Positions 33,420 through 42,775 of a stretch of 64,000 bases of DNA are shown here, piece after piece. Source of the DNA: Hymenobacter latericoloratus (lineage in GTDB: Bacteria; Bacteroidota; Bacteroidia; Cytophagales; Hymenobacteraceae); NCBI RefSeq assembly GCF_014199535.1, contig NZ_JACHNV010000008.1, forward strand, positions 62,001-126,000, given 5' to 3'. The first letter of the stretch is position 1, and each line of letters starts with the position of its first letter. A model generated the notes under the pieces. That model was not told the origin of the DNA. It searched no databases and saw only the letters and a list, made by a program, of their open reading frames with translations. The position numbers and the translations under genes were made by a program.

Positions 33420-34703
33420 ATGACCTTCGAACCCACCCTCGACTTTGCCCGCCAGCTGGATGCGCAGGACCCGCTGCGCGACTTCCGCCAGCAGTTTCTG
33501 ATTCCGCCCGCGCCCAACGGCGACGACAGCCTCTACTTCTGCGGCAACTCCCTGGGTCTGCAGCCCCGCACAGCCCGCGCCGCCGCCGAGCAGCAGTTCC
33601 GGAACTGGGAGCAGCTGGCCGTGGAAGGGCATTTCAAGGGCGAAACCCCCTGGATGCACTTTCATAAGCGTCTGGAGGAGGCCTCGGCCCGCGTTGTGGG
33701 CGCCAAGCCCGTGGAGGTCGTCGTGATGAACAACCTCACCACCAACCTGCACCTGCTGCTGATTTCCTTCTACCAGCCCACCGCCACCCGCTACAAGGTG
33801 CTGATGGAAGGCGGCGCTTTCCCTTCCGACCAATATGCCCTGGAAACCCAGGTGCGCATGCGTGGCCTCGACCCCGACGACGCCATTGTGGAACTCGTGC
33901 CCCGCCCCGGCGAGCACACCCTGCGCACCGAGGATATTCTGGCCAAGATTGCGGAGCTCGGCGACTCGCTCTGCACCATTCTGATGGGCGGCATTAATTA
34001 CTACACCGGGCAGGTGTACGACATGGCCGCCATTACCGAGGCGGGCCACGCGGTAGGGGCCATGGTGGGCTTCGACTTGGCCCACGCGGCCGGCAATATT
34101 CCCCTGCACCTCCACGACTGGGACGTGGATTTTGCCTGCTGGTGCTCCTACAAGTACTTAAACTCGGGCCCCGGCGGGGTATCGGGGGCATTTGTGCACG
34201 AGCGGTTTGCCGACCGCCCTGACCTGGTACGCCTGGCCGGCTGGTGGGGCTACGATGATAAGGAGCGCTTCCAGATGAAAAAGGGCTTCCGGCCCATGCG
34301 CGGGGCCGCCGGCTGGCAGCTTTCCAACGGCGCCATCCTCACGCTGGCCGTGCACGAGGCCGCCTTGGCCATTCATGAGGCGGCCGGCGGCATGGAAGCC
34401 CTGCGCCGCAAAAGCGAGCTGCTGACGGGCTACCTGGAGTTCCTTATCACCCGCCTCAGCCTGCCCAAATCCCGCCTCGAAATCATTACCCCCCAGGACC
34501 CCGCCCAGCGGGGCTGCCAGCTTTCCTTGCTGGTGCACCAGGGCGGCCGCGACCTGTTTGAGCACCTGATGGGGGTAGGCGTTATCGGCGACTGGCGCGA
34601 GCCCAACGTGATTCGGCTGGCCCCGGTGCCGCTCTACAACACCTTCGAGGATGTGTACCGGGTAGGCCAGGTGCTGGCCGGCTGGGCCCACCAAGCCGAA
34701 TAG
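33420..34703 (+). CDS. kynU: Kynureninase
   Basis: The 427-aa PLP enzyme starts at ATG 33420 (MTFEPTLDFARQLDAQDPLR). A longer in-frame reading from 33084 runs through the foldback element and is rejected. It has FCGNSLGLQPR, NNLTTNLHLLLISFY, FDLAHAAGNIPLHLHDWDVD (Asp219 binds the PLP ring nitrogen) and the Schiff-base Lys245 in CSYKYLNSGPGG. It cleaves 3-hydroxykynurenine to 3-hydroxyanthranilate and alanine, feeding HAAO. It is separated from ACMSD by about 420 bp holding the foldback element, so it may have its own promoter. Confidence 0.96.
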   Translation: MTFEPTLDFARQLDAQDPLRDFRQQFLIPPAPNGDDSLYFCGNSLGLQPRTARAAAEQQFRNWEQLAVEGHFKGETPWMHFHKRLEEASARVVGAKPVEVVVMNNLTTNLHLLLISFYQPTATRYKVLMEGGAFPSDQYALETQVRMRGLDPDDAIVELVPRPGEHTLRTEDILAKIAELGDSLCTILMGGINYYTGQVYDMAAITEAGHAVGAMVGFDLAHAAGNIPLHLHDWDVDFACWCSYKYLNSGPGGVSGAFVHERFADRPDLVRLAGWWGYDDKERFQMKKGFRPMRGAAGWQLSNGAILTLAVHEAALAIHEAAGGMEALRRKSELLTGYLEFLITRLSLPKSRLEIITPQDPAQRGCQLSLLVHQGGRDLFEHLMGVGVIGDWREPNVIRLAPVPLYNTFEDVYRVGQVLAGWAHQAE

Positions 34704-34777
34704 AATATTGGCCCCGGCGGAAAGTTTTTCGCTGCAAAAACCTGTTCTGCGTAAAACCAGAGGTACTGGCCCCGGGC

Positions 34778-34785
34778 TAGTTTTG
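34778..34785 (+). promoter_or_regulatory. -7 box for the gene at 34806
   Basis: TAGTTTTG, a perfect TAnnTTTG box, 20 bp before the start. Confidence 0.55.
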
Positions 34786-34805
34786 ATTCTGCTGACCTGA
34801 CTACC

Positions 34806-35486
34806 ATGGCTGAAGACTTCGCGGCGAAAATGAGCCGCAAAACCGTTGCGGAGCTGCGCGACTACGTGGATAACCGCTACCAGTACCGCGAGGAAGCCGT
34901 GTTGGCCGCCCTGGAGGAACTGGACCGCCGCGGTACCCCGGAGCCCGCCGCGGCTACCATTATGCAGGAGCTCCAAATCAGTCAGCAGGAAACCGCCCGC
35001 CGCGAATCGGTGGCCCGGGCCCAGGAAGAGGAGCGGGAGCAGGCCCGCCGGCGCATACGGGGGGAAGAGGTACCGGCCGAAGTTGCCGACGAAACCGGAC
35101 CCGTGCTGTATTCCCCCAGCACTATCACGGTTTTTTCGGTGCTGTTCAGCATGGTAGCTGGCGGCGTGCTACTGGCCCTCAATTTGCGTACGCTACGCCG
35201 GTTCGGGCTTTCGTGGCTGGTTTTGCTCCTGGCGCTGGGGTACTGGGTAGGAGCGCAGTATTCCATGAAGTGGATTCTGGAGAATTACGGCACGCAGTAT
35301 TTCTGGCTGGGCTCCGTGTTCAACATCCTCGCCATTGTGCTCTATAATCTTTTTGTCTGGCCCCGCTTTATTGGGCTGCAGCCCTACCGCAGCCGGCCCT
35401 GGGGTGGGGCCCTGCTCGTCTGCGCCCTGATTATGATGGTGTTTGCCATTCTGTACCTGCGCTTTGGGGTAAGCCCGGCGGTGTAA
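34806..35486 (+). CDS. Hypothetical four-helix membrane protein
   Basis: The 226-aa protein starts at ATG 34806. The first 95 residues are charged and helical (MSRKTVAELRDYVDNRYQYR; then ETARRESVARAQEEEREQAR), likely a cytoplasmic coiled coil. Four hydrophobic helices follow (TVFSVLFSMVAGGVLLALNL, LSWLVLLLALGYWVGAQYSM, WLGSVFNILAIVLYNLFVW, ALLVCALIMMVFAILYLRF). I do not recognise the family. The alkB-like gene follows after 12 bp, suggesting co-transcription. Confidence 0.75.
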   Translation: MAEDFAAKMSRKTVAELRDYVDNRYQYREEAVLAALEELDRRGTPEPAAATIMQELQISQQETARRESVARAQEEEREQARRRIRGEEVPAEVADETGPVLYSPSTITVFSVLFSMVAGGVLLALNLRTLRRFGLSWLVLLLALGYWVGAQYSMKWILENYGTQYFWLGSVFNILAIVLYNLFVWPRFIGLQPYRSRPWGGALLVCALIMMVFAILYLRFGVSPAV

Positions 35487-35498
35487 GCAACCTGGCTG

Positions 35499-36092
35499 AT
35501 GGCTCTTACCCCCATCTTATTGCCTGCTGCCGAACTGCTGTTCGACCCCCATTTCCTACCCCTGCCAGCGGCCCAAACCCTGCTCGCGGAGCTTCGCGGC
35601 AGCATTGCCTGGAAGCACGAGCCCATCCGGCTGTTTGGCCGGGAGGTGATGCAGCCCCGCCTCACGGCCTGGCACGGCGACGCGGGCGCTTCCTACCGCT
35701 ACTCGGGCCTCCAGCTCCAGCCCCAGCCCTGGACGCCCGCCCTGCTGCGGCTGCGCCAACAGGTAGAAGCTGCGGCCGGCGCCCGCTTCAATAGCGTACT
35801 GCTCAACCTTTACCGCTCCGGGCAGGACAGCATGGGCTGGCACGCCGACGATGAGCCGGAACTGGGCCCCGAGCCCGTTATTGCCTCCGTCACGCTGGGC
35901 GCTACCCGCAACTTTCGCCTCAAGCCCCGCGACCCGCAGCACACTGCCCACGGCCCTGTCACGCTGCCTCTTACCACCGGCAGCCTGCTCCTGATGCGCG
36001 GGCCTACCCAGCGCCACTGGCTGCATGCCCTGCCCAAAACCGCCCGCCCCGTTGGTCCCCGCCTGAACCTCACGTTTCGTCTGGTTAGGTGA
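35499..36092 (+). CDS. AlkB-like 2-oxoglutarate-dependent dioxygenase
   Basis: The 197-aa protein starts at ATG 35499. It carries the Fe(II) ligands His115 and Asp117 (MGWHADDEPELG) and His176 (RHWLHALPKT), the substrate loop SVTLGATRNFRLK and the 2-oxoglutarate-binding RLNLTFR (Arg188, Arg194). This is the ALKBH2/3-like short type. Such enzymes reverse N-alkyl damage such as 1-methyladenine and 3-methylcytosine in DNA or RNA. The link to the membrane protein gene 12 bp upstream is not understood. Confidence 0.95.
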   Translation: MALTPILLPAAELLFDPHFLPLPAAQTLLAELRGSIAWKHEPIRLFGREVMQPRLTAWHGDAGASYRYSGLQLQPQPWTPALLRLRQQVEAAAGARFNSVLLNLYRSGQDSMGWHADDEPELGPEPVIASVTLGATRNFRLKPRDPQHTAHGPVTLPLTTGSLLLMRGPTQRHWLHALPKTARPVGPRLNLTFRLVR

Positions 36093-36161
36093 GGAGGTGA
36101 TGAGGTGGCAAGTGACAGGTGAATAGTGATTCGAGTGGTGGGCTAGCACTACATCTGGTTT

Positions 36162-36180
36162 CCCTCCTTGGAAAGGAGGG
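36162..36180. repeat. Short hairpin CCCTCCTTGG...AAGGAGGG
   Basis: An 8-bp stem followed by a G-rich stretch lies in the gap after alkB. It may be a fragment of a dispersed repeat. The rest of the 36093-36373 gap shows nothing distinct. Confidence 0.35.
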
Positions 36181-36373
36181 TTGGGGGGGGCTGACCTAAA
36201 GCGGAGCCAGAGCTAGTTTCTGCTCTTTCCCTACCCCTGCAAAACGCGACAAGCCCTTCACCTCGGGGCAGAGGGAAGAGCTTGTCTGGGAAGTGAGTTT
36301 TCCTACCAGAAGGAAAGGGCAGCGGAAATCCTTCTGGGCCTACTAACTCACCAAGGTCACGCTTTATTGGGGG

Positions 36374-39142
36374 CTACTTCACATCGAAGCGCAGGCCCAG
36401 GTACGCCAGACGTCCAATCTGGGGGCCACCAAACACCTGCACGTTGTTGGCATTGAAGGCGTTGGAAATACCAGCCTGGAAGGTACTGCCCAACTTCGGC
36501 ACAGTGTAGCCCAGGTAAGCGTCGGTGGTGCTGTAGTCGCGGATGGTGCCCACGGCGAAGGGCATTTCCTGCAGGTGGCCCTGCACCCAGCGGTAGTTCA
36601 CGGAGTAGGTGAGGTTGCCCACCTGGCCGTTGGCGCCCACATTGTACTTGTGCTTGGGCGTGTTGAAATAGGTTTGGAAGCCCTCGGGCAGATTGCTGCG
36701 GTCCAGCACGTTGAGGGAGTAGTTACCCGTCAGGTTGAATGCCTTGCGGAAATAGTACGTCAGGCCAGCCGTTACGCCCTGGGTGCGCACCTCCTGGGCA
36801 CTATTATAATAGGCGTACAGCACGCGGGTGGGCTTGCTCTGGTCGGAGTAGGCGCTGGAGTAGCCGGCGGCCAGCTGCTGGGGGGTAGGCCGCGAGCCAT
36901 CCGTATTGCCCACGAACGTCTGGGCCCCGATAAAGTCTTGGTAGCGGCTGCGGTAGTAGCTCACGTCGGCGTAGAGGTTGGCCACCAGCGCGCCTTTGTA
37001 GCCAATTTCCGCAGTATTTACTTTTTCCAGCTGCAGCGGCGCGATGTTGTACTCGTAGGGCTGCAGCACGGCCGGGTTGCTCTGGGCGGCCGTCAGCAGC
37101 TGGGGCGAGTTGAACAGGGCCAAGTTGTAGCCCTGGAAGCCGTTGCCCACGTTCCCGATCAGCAGGCCCGTACGAATGTCGCTGTAGAGGTACTGCTCGG
37201 TTTGGGAGGGCGAGCGGAAGGCCCGGCCGTAGCTGGCCCGGAAGTTATGCTGCTTGTTCTGGCCCAGCGAGTAAACAACGGAAGCCCGGGGCGAGAAAGC
37301 TGGCTTAAAGTTCTTAAACTCATCGACCCGGCCGGCCAGGGCCAGTTTCAGGCGTTCCTCAAGCAGGGTTTGCGTCAGCTGGCCGTAGCCGCCGTACTCG
37401 TAGTTGCGGAGGCGCTTGCCGTTCCGGTCAGCGAACAGCAGGCCGTTGGAACCCAGGCGGTACTGGCGGTAGGCGGCTCCCACTGTCAGGTCCGTGCCCA
37501 CATCGGAAAGGCGGAAGGTGCGCTGCCCGCTGATGTCGTGCAGGAAGGAGCTGAAGTACTGCTGCGCCCCCCGGCCCGGCTGCTGGTCGGCAATCAGCTT
37601 TTCGCGCAGACTACCGAAGCGCGGGTCGGTGGGCGTAAGCTGGGTAGCGTTGGCTGCGGTCTGGGCCGTAGCCAGCGCGGCTTCCACCGATTGCCCGGCC
37701 TTGCGGGCCTGGGAGTACACTTGGTTATAGACCCCGTAGAACTGCTGGGCGTAACTGATAGTGCTGCCTTCCGCCAGGGGGGAGTTTTGAATCAGGGAGC
37801 CCAGCTGGTTCAGCTCGTAGGAGTTGCCGGTGAAGTCTTCGGTAGAGTACAGGCGCAGAAAGCCCTTGCCGCTCTTCAGCTCCGCCCGGTATTGCTTCGT
37901 GCCCAGGCCTTTCACCCGGAAACGGCTGATGTTCTGGTAGGTAGCCGTGCCTTCGGCGTACTTGGCTTCCACGGTCAGCTTCAAATCGTCGCGTAGCAGG
38001 TACGAAAGAGCGCCCTGCGCACGGTAAGACGAGGTGCGGTTGTCTTCCCGAATCAGCTGCTGCTCCGTGAAGCCGGGCATATACACGGTTTTGCCGTACA
38101 GCTCCTGGCTGGTACCGCCGGGCAGCTGTTGCAGCGGCGTGTAGGTGTAGCTCTGCTCGCCGTAGCGATTCACGGCGTTGTAGCCCAGCGGGGAGCCTTG
38201 CGGGTTGGCCGAACTGCGGGTAGCTTCCATATTGTCGGCAATCCAGTCGTTGGCCCGGAAAGCACTGGCGTTTACCTTGAAAGCCAGCTTGTCGGTTAGC
38301 TTCTTGGCAAAGCGCACCTGCCCATCCAGCAGGTTTCGCTCGCCGCCGCGCAGGCGCACACTCAGGCCCTCGTACACGAACGGGTCCTTGGAGTTGAACA
38401 GGATAACCCCGCTCAGGGCGTTGGAGCCGTACAGGGCCGAAGCCGGGCCATGGATGATTTCAATGCTTTCCATGTCGAGCTCCGGAATGCCCACCAGGTT
38501 GCCAGGGCTCAGGTTCAGGGAAGGCAGCTGGGTGTCCATGTAATCTACCAGCTGAATCACGCGCTCCGATTTGGCCGTGTTAAAGCCGCGGGTGCTGACG
38601 CTGGTAAACAGCATGGAGGCCGAGCTGACATCGAGCCCTTTCAGCTGGCCCAGGCCGCTGAGAATTTCGGGGGTAGTGATTTTCTCGATCTGGCGCGTCG
38701 AGAGCTTGTCGATGGTAACGGGCGCGCGCAGGATATTTTCTTCCACGCGGGAGGCCGAAACGACCGTTTCGTTCAGCAGGGTAGCACTGGGCGAAAGTCC
38801 CACGTTCAGGGCCAGCTCCGGCGCCTGCAGCGTAATCTCGCGGCTATCAAAGCCCACGTAGGAAAAGACCAGCGTAACGGGCCCGTTTTCAAAATTGGCA
38901 TTGAGCACAAACTTCCCAAATTGGTCCGTGCTGGTGCCAATAAAGCTGCCCTTGATAAAAACCGTAGCCCCCGGCAACGGCTCGCCGCTATCCGTCAGCA
39001 CTTGCCCGGACACGGAACGTTCGGCTGGATCAGGAGCGGCGCCAACAGAGGCGGGCAACTCGGGACGGGTGGCAAAGGCGTGGGTAGCCGCCAGGGGCGG
39101 CAGTAGCAAAGCCGCCAAAACAGACGGATAGAGAGGTTTCAT
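36374..39142 (-). CDS. TonB-dependent outer membrane receptor, paralogue 1
   Basis: The 922-aa protein starts at ATG 39142 with a signal peptide. Residues about 43-130 form a carboxypeptidase-regulatory-like domain (VSGQVLTDSGEPLPGATVFI, GKFVLNANF). A plug domain follows (ENILRAPVTIDKLSTRQIEK; IEIIHGPASALYGSNALSGV). The rest is a 22-strand barrel ending LAYLGLRFDVK. It should take up a large substrate at TonB expense. No SusD-type partner or other transport gene is adjacent, so the substrate is unknown. The neighbour at 39492-42125 is a clear paralogue in the same orientation. Confidence 0.93.
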   Translation of the reverse strand: MKPLYPSVLAALLLPPLAATHAFATRPELPASVGAAPDPAERSVSGQVLTDSGEPLPGATVFIKGSFIGTSTDQFGKFVLNANFENGPVTLVFSYVGFDSREITLQAPELALNVGLSPSATLLNETVVSASRVEENILRAPVTIDKLSTRQIEKITTPEILSGLGQLKGLDVSSASMLFTSVSTRGFNTAKSERVIQLVDYMDTQLPSLNLSPGNLVGIPELDMESIEIIHGPASALYGSNALSGVILFNSKDPFVYEGLSVRLRGGERNLLDGQVRFAKKLTDKLAFKVNASAFRANDWIADNMEATRSSANPQGSPLGYNAVNRYGEQSYTYTPLQQLPGGTSQELYGKTVYMPGFTEQQLIREDNRTSSYRAQGALSYLLRDDLKLTVEAKYAEGTATYQNISRFRVKGLGTKQYRAELKSGKGFLRLYSTEDFTGNSYELNQLGSLIQNSPLAEGSTISYAQQFYGVYNQVYSQARKAGQSVEAALATAQTAANATQLTPTDPRFGSLREKLIADQQPGRGAQQYFSSFLHDISGQRTFRLSDVGTDLTVGAAYRQYRLGSNGLLFADRNGKRLRNYEYGGYGQLTQTLLEERLKLALAGRVDEFKNFKPAFSPRASVVYSLGQNKQHNFRASYGRAFRSPSQTEQYLYSDIRTGLLIGNVGNGFQGYNLALFNSPQLLTAAQSNPAVLQPYEYNIAPLQLEKVNTAEIGYKGALVANLYADVSYYRSRYQDFIGAQTFVGNTDGSRPTPQQLAAGYSSAYSDQSKPTRVLYAYYNSAQEVRTQGVTAGLTYYFRKAFNLTGNYSLNVLDRSNLPEGFQTYFNTPKHKYNVGANGQVGNLTYSVNYRWVQGHLQEMPFAVGTIRDYSTTDAYLGYTVPKLGSTFQAGISNAFNANNVQVFGGPQIGRLAYLGLRFDVK

Positions 39143-39174
39143 GTGGTAATTCGCGGTGTGTCCTAAAAGGACCG

Positions 39175-39182
39175 CAAACCTA
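39175..39182 (-). promoter_or_regulatory. -7 box for TonB receptor paralogue 1
   Basis: TAGGTTTG on the minus strand, a perfect TAnnTTTG box, 32 bp before the start. The remainder of the 39143-39491 gap holds this box and the terminator of the upstream gene; no other gene is seen. Confidence 0.55.
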
Positions 39183-39433
39183 CCGCTGCTTATAGTACTA
39201 CGGTTGAGCTTTTCGCTGAATCAGGCACCTATAGGGGTCAACATCACATTTGGCGGGGCCAAAGCCAGAATTACTATTCCCTTGCTTGGAAAGCATCCCA
39301 ATTCTGGAAAGATGACTTCATAGCCGGCTCAGGAATTGGCAGGCAGCGCGCCGTTGCTGCCAGCGCTGCTCACTACTGCCCACTGCTTCTCCTGCCTGAA
39401 GCTACTGCCTGGGACAGCTCCTGGCTGGAATGT

Positions 39434-39465
39434 AAAAAGCCGCCTTCCTTGAGGAAAGCGGCTTT
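39434..39465 (-). terminator. Rho-independent terminator of TonB receptor paralogue 2
   Basis: On the minus strand AAAGCCGC..GCGGCTTTTT forms a stem (one bulge) with loop TCAA, ending in T5, 26 bp after the stop. Confidence 0.75.
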
Positions 39466-39491
39466 CAGACAACCTGAACTGTCAGCGAGGT

Positions 39492-42125
39492 TTACTTTAC
39501 CTCCAGTTGCAGCCCCAGGTACACCAGCCGGCCAATCTGAGGACCGCCGTACACCTGAATATTGTTGGCATTGAAGAGGTTGGATGCTCCTGTTTGCAGC
39601 GTGAGGCCCAGCTGCGAGAGGGTATAGCCCAGGTAAGCATCCGTCGAGCTGTAGTCCGTCAGCTGGCCTACGGCGAACGGCAGGCCGTACTCGTGGCCCT
39701 GGGCCCAACGATAGTTCAGGGCGTAGCTCACGCGGTTAAGCACCGTGCCGTTGGCGCCCACGTTATACTTGTGCTTAGGTGTGTTGAAGTACGTCTGGAA
39801 CTCGGCGTTCTGCACGTCGCTGCGGTCCTGTACGTTCAGCGAGTAGTTGGCCGCCAGGTTCAGGAACGAAGCAGCCGCGTAGGTCAGGCCCACGGCCATG
39901 CCTTGGGTACGCACTTCCTGATCCGCATTGGTCCACACCTGCAGCACCCGACCGGCGGCTAGGGTTTCGGGTCGGGTGCCGTCGGCGCTACCTACGAAGC
40001 GCTGGGCCCCGATGAAGTCGTTATAGTAGTTGCGGTAGTAGTCGAGGTCCAGTACCAGCTTCGGCGTCAGGGCGCCTTTATAGCCAATTTCATAGCTGCT
40101 CAGGCGCTCCAGCTGCAGGGGCGCCACGTCCACGTTCCGGCCGGTGGTAATGCTGTAGCCCTGGAAGCCATTGTCCACGTTGCCCAGCAGCAGCACCCGG
40201 CCCAGGTCCAGCCGCACGTACTGGTCGAGCTGGGTAGGCGAGCGGAATGCCCGGCCATAGGTAGTGCGGAAGTTGTGCTGGCGCTGGCTGCCCGCCGAGT
40301 ACACCAGGGAGGCGCGGGGCGAGAAGGCGGGGTCGAAGTTCTTGAAGCCATCAATCCGGCCGGCCAGGGCCAGCTTCAGGCGTTCCTGCAGAAATTTCTT
40401 GGTCAGCTGCGCGTAGCCGCCCAGCTCGTGGTTCTGAATCCGGCCATCAGTGTCAGAGAACAGGTTGCCCTGGGAACCCAGCCGGAACTTGCGGTAAGCC
40501 GCACCCACAATCAGATCGGCCGTTTCGCCGAGCTTCAAGTTGTACTGGGCGTTGCCCTCGTTGAGCAGGGAGCTGGGGTTAAGGCGGGCGCCCCGGCCCA
40601 CGGTAGCATCGTTGATAATCTGCTTGCGCAGGGCACTGAACTCGGCGCTGGTGGGATCCAGCTGCAGCGGGTCGGCGGCGGCCTTGGCGGCGGCCTGCGC
40701 CTGAGCATCGGTCTGGCCGGCCGTGCGGGCCCCTACGTAGGTGTTCACGTAGGTACCGTAGTAGCGCTGAGCGTAGGTAGTAGTGGTGTTACCGCCGGCA
40801 ATGGGCGAGGTCTGGATAAAGTTACCCAGGAAGGTCAGGTCGTAGGAGTTGCCGCCAAAGTCCTGAATGGACTGGCCCCGCACAAACCACCGCTCGCCCT
40901 TAATTTCGCCGTGGTACTGGTTCGTGCCGAAATCCTTGAAGCGGTAGCGGCTGGTGCTCTGGTAGCTGGCCGTGCCGCGGTTGTAGTTGGCGCCGGCCGT
41001 CAGCTTGATGCTGCTGGTAAGCAGGTAGGATACCGAAGGGTGAATCTTCAGCGACTTGGCCCGGCCGTCATTCCCTACCAGGGTCTTTTCCTCAAAGCCC
41101 GGCATGAATACGGTTTTGTTGCGGACCTCCGGGAAGGGGAAGTTGGCCGCGAAGGTGTAGCCGTCCACATCGCCATAGCGGTTCACGGCATCGTAGCCCA
41201 GCGAGGAGCCCTGGGCGTTGTTGTTGGACTGTACTTGCTTGCTGGTAGCCGAATAGTTGCTGGCCAGCCAGTCGTTGGCCGTCAGGTAGGCGCCGGTTAC
41301 TTTGAAGGCGAACTTGTCGCCAATTTTCTGGGCGTAGCGTACCTGCCCGTCAAAGAAGCTCCGCTCCCCGCCGCGCAGGCGCACGCTCAGGCCTTCGCTC
41401 ACGAAGGGGTCCTTGGAGTTTTGCAGCAGCACCCCGTTAAAGGCGTTAGCGCCGTACAGCGCCGAGGCCGGACCGTGAATAATCTCAATGCTTTCAATGT
41501 CCAGCTCGGGCAGGCCCGTTAGGTTACCCGTGTTGATGTTCAGCGAGGGCGACTGAGTATCAAAGTAATCCGTGAGCTGAATCAGGCGCTCCGACTTAGC
41601 CGAGTTAAACCCGCGCGTGCTCAGCGAGTTCATAATCATGCTCGTGCTGTTCACGTCAATGCCCTTGAACTGATTCAGGCCCACCTGCACGTCGGGCGGA
41701 GGCAGGCGCAGAATCTGCTGCGAGGTTACTTTCTCTACCGTTACCGGCGCCTGCAGAATGCCTTCCTCTACCCGCGAAGCCGAAGCAATTACCTCGTTGG
41801 TTTGGGTGGGGTTCAGCTTCAACTGCACCATCACGGTATTATCCGGCTGGCTGAGCGTCACGTCGCGGCTTTCGTAGCCTACAAACGATACGGACAATAC
41901 CACAGGCCCCCCGCTGAAGTCAGCACGCAGGTTGAACTTGCCGTCCCGGTCGGTGCTGGTGCCAATAAAAGTACCCCGAATAAAGATGGTGGCCCCTGGC
42001 ATGGGGCTCCCTGCCTCATTCTGTACGCTCCCTGCTATGGCGCCCAGCTCCTGCGCTAGGCTTGCTGTGGCACTGCACAAAAAAAGAAAGAGGAAGAAAA
42101 ATAGAAAACGGTAAGGTTTTCCCAT
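39492..42125 (-). CDS. TonB-dependent outer membrane receptor, paralogue 2
   Basis: The start at ATG 42125 gives 877 aa with a very hydrophobic signal peptide (FLFFFLFLFLCSATASLAQ). It has the same layout as the receptor at 36374: a regulatory-like domain (IAGSVQNEAGSPMPGATIFI), a plug (IESIEIIHGPASALYGANAF) and a barrel ending LVYLGLQLEVK. Many blocks are shared (SAKSERLIQL, FNTPKHKYNVGANG), so the two arose by duplication. Each gene has its own promoter box, and this one its own terminator, so they may be regulated separately. The substrate is unknown. Confidence 0.93.
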   Translation of the reverse strand: MGKPYRFLFFFLFLFLCSATASLAQELGAIAGSVQNEAGSPMPGATIFIRGTFIGTSTDRDGKFNLRADFSGGPVVLSVSFVGYESRDVTLSQPDNTVMVQLKLNPTQTNEVIASASRVEEGILQAPVTVEKVTSQQILRLPPPDVQVGLNQFKGIDVNSTSMIMNSLSTRGFNSAKSERLIQLTDYFDTQSPSLNINTGNLTGLPELDIESIEIIHGPASALYGANAFNGVLLQNSKDPFVSEGLSVRLRGGERSFFDGQVRYAQKIGDKFAFKVTGAYLTANDWLASNYSATSKQVQSNNNAQGSSLGYDAVNRYGDVDGYTFAANFPFPEVRNKTVFMPGFEEKTLVGNDGRAKSLKIHPSVSYLLTSSIKLTAGANYNRGTASYQSTSRYRFKDFGTNQYHGEIKGERWFVRGQSIQDFGGNSYDLTFLGNFIQTSPIAGGNTTTTYAQRYYGTYVNTYVGARTAGQTDAQAQAAAKAAADPLQLDPTSAEFSALRKQIINDATVGRGARLNPSSLLNEGNAQYNLKLGETADLIVGAAYRKFRLGSQGNLFSDTDGRIQNHELGGYAQLTKKFLQERLKLALAGRIDGFKNFDPAFSPRASLVYSAGSQRQHNFRTTYGRAFRSPTQLDQYVRLDLGRVLLLGNVDNGFQGYSITTGRNVDVAPLQLERLSSYEIGYKGALTPKLVLDLDYYRNYYNDFIGAQRFVGSADGTRPETLAAGRVLQVWTNADQEVRTQGMAVGLTYAAASFLNLAANYSLNVQDRSDVQNAEFQTYFNTPKHKYNVGANGTVLNRVSYALNYRWAQGHEYGLPFAVGQLTDYSSTDAYLGYTLSQLGLTLQTGASNLFNANNIQVYGGPQIGRLVYLGLQLEVK

Positions 42126-42176
42126 AATAAAAAACTGCAAAAATGAAAAACTACCTCTCCTAGGTAGAAAAGGCCA

Positions 42177-42184
42177 CAAATGTA
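42177..42184 (-). promoter_or_regulatory. -7 box for TonB receptor paralogue 2
   Basis: TACATTTG on the minus strand, a perfect TAnnTTTG box, 51 bp before the start. Confidence 0.6.
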
Positions 42185-42312
42185 TTGTGTGCATGCCTAA
42201 TATCCTACCCGAGAAGGATTGAAAGCCGGATGATTATTGTCAGTAGGGAATTGAACAAATGAAAGTTCAGGTTGCTGAAGTAGAGTGCCTGCGTACTGGG
42301 CCGAAGCACACG

Positions 42313-42465
42313 TCAGTAGCGCAAATCGGGCGGCCCGTACAGGTATAGGCAATTTTCGTCGCCTATTAAGTAACCTCCAACGTGAAAAATATTTAGTTTT
42401 CGCGTCGCACTTTGCGCAGGTTCCACGTTTGGTAGCTGGTTAGTCCGGGCTAAGGTTGCTGCCAT
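42313..42465 (-). CDS. Possible 50-aa ORF in the gap before kmo
   Basis: The ATG at 42465 opens a 50-codon frame (MAATLARTNQLPNVEPAQSA..., ending LYLYGPPDLRY) in the 650-bp gap between TonB receptor 2 and the monooxygenase. The C-terminal half (NIFHVGGYLIGDENCLYLYG) looks protein-like, but I know no homologue and see no promoter box. Apart from this and the two flanking promoters the gap shows nothing else. Confidence 0.2.
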   Translation of the reverse strand: MAATLARTNQLPNVEPAQSATRKLNIFHVGGYLIGDENCLYLYGPPDLRY

Positions 42466-42725
42466 GGGTTTGGATTCTGTCAGGGTGCGTACTGCGCCGG
42501 CAGGTAGGCGTGCGGGCTGCTCCTGGTGAGGGCGGCATAAGGATAGAACGGCTGACATACGGCAAGCAGGATAGGCGATATAGGCGGGCCTCGCGCCCGG
42601 TAATCTTTCCAAAGTTCAAAGTAAAGGTCTGGTCTGTTACAACAGGGCCCTCTTACGGTCAACTACCCGGCTACCCCTCCTGAACCTGGTATTTTCCTCG
42701 GCCAACTGATGCCGACGGAATCGGT

Positions 42726-42733
42726 TACTTTCG
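42726..42733 (+). promoter_or_regulatory. -7 box candidate for kynurenine monooxygenase
   Basis: TACTTTCG fits TAnnTTYG, 42 bp before the start; one mismatch to TAnnTTTG. Confidence 0.4.
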
Positions 42734-42775
42734 TTGTTCCAATTGCTACTTCTTACTGCTTAGCTCCGCGTACCC

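Noticed and set aside
36374..42125. SusCD polysaccharide utilisation locus
   Set aside because: No SusD lipoprotein, glycosidase or PUL regulator adjoins either receptor.
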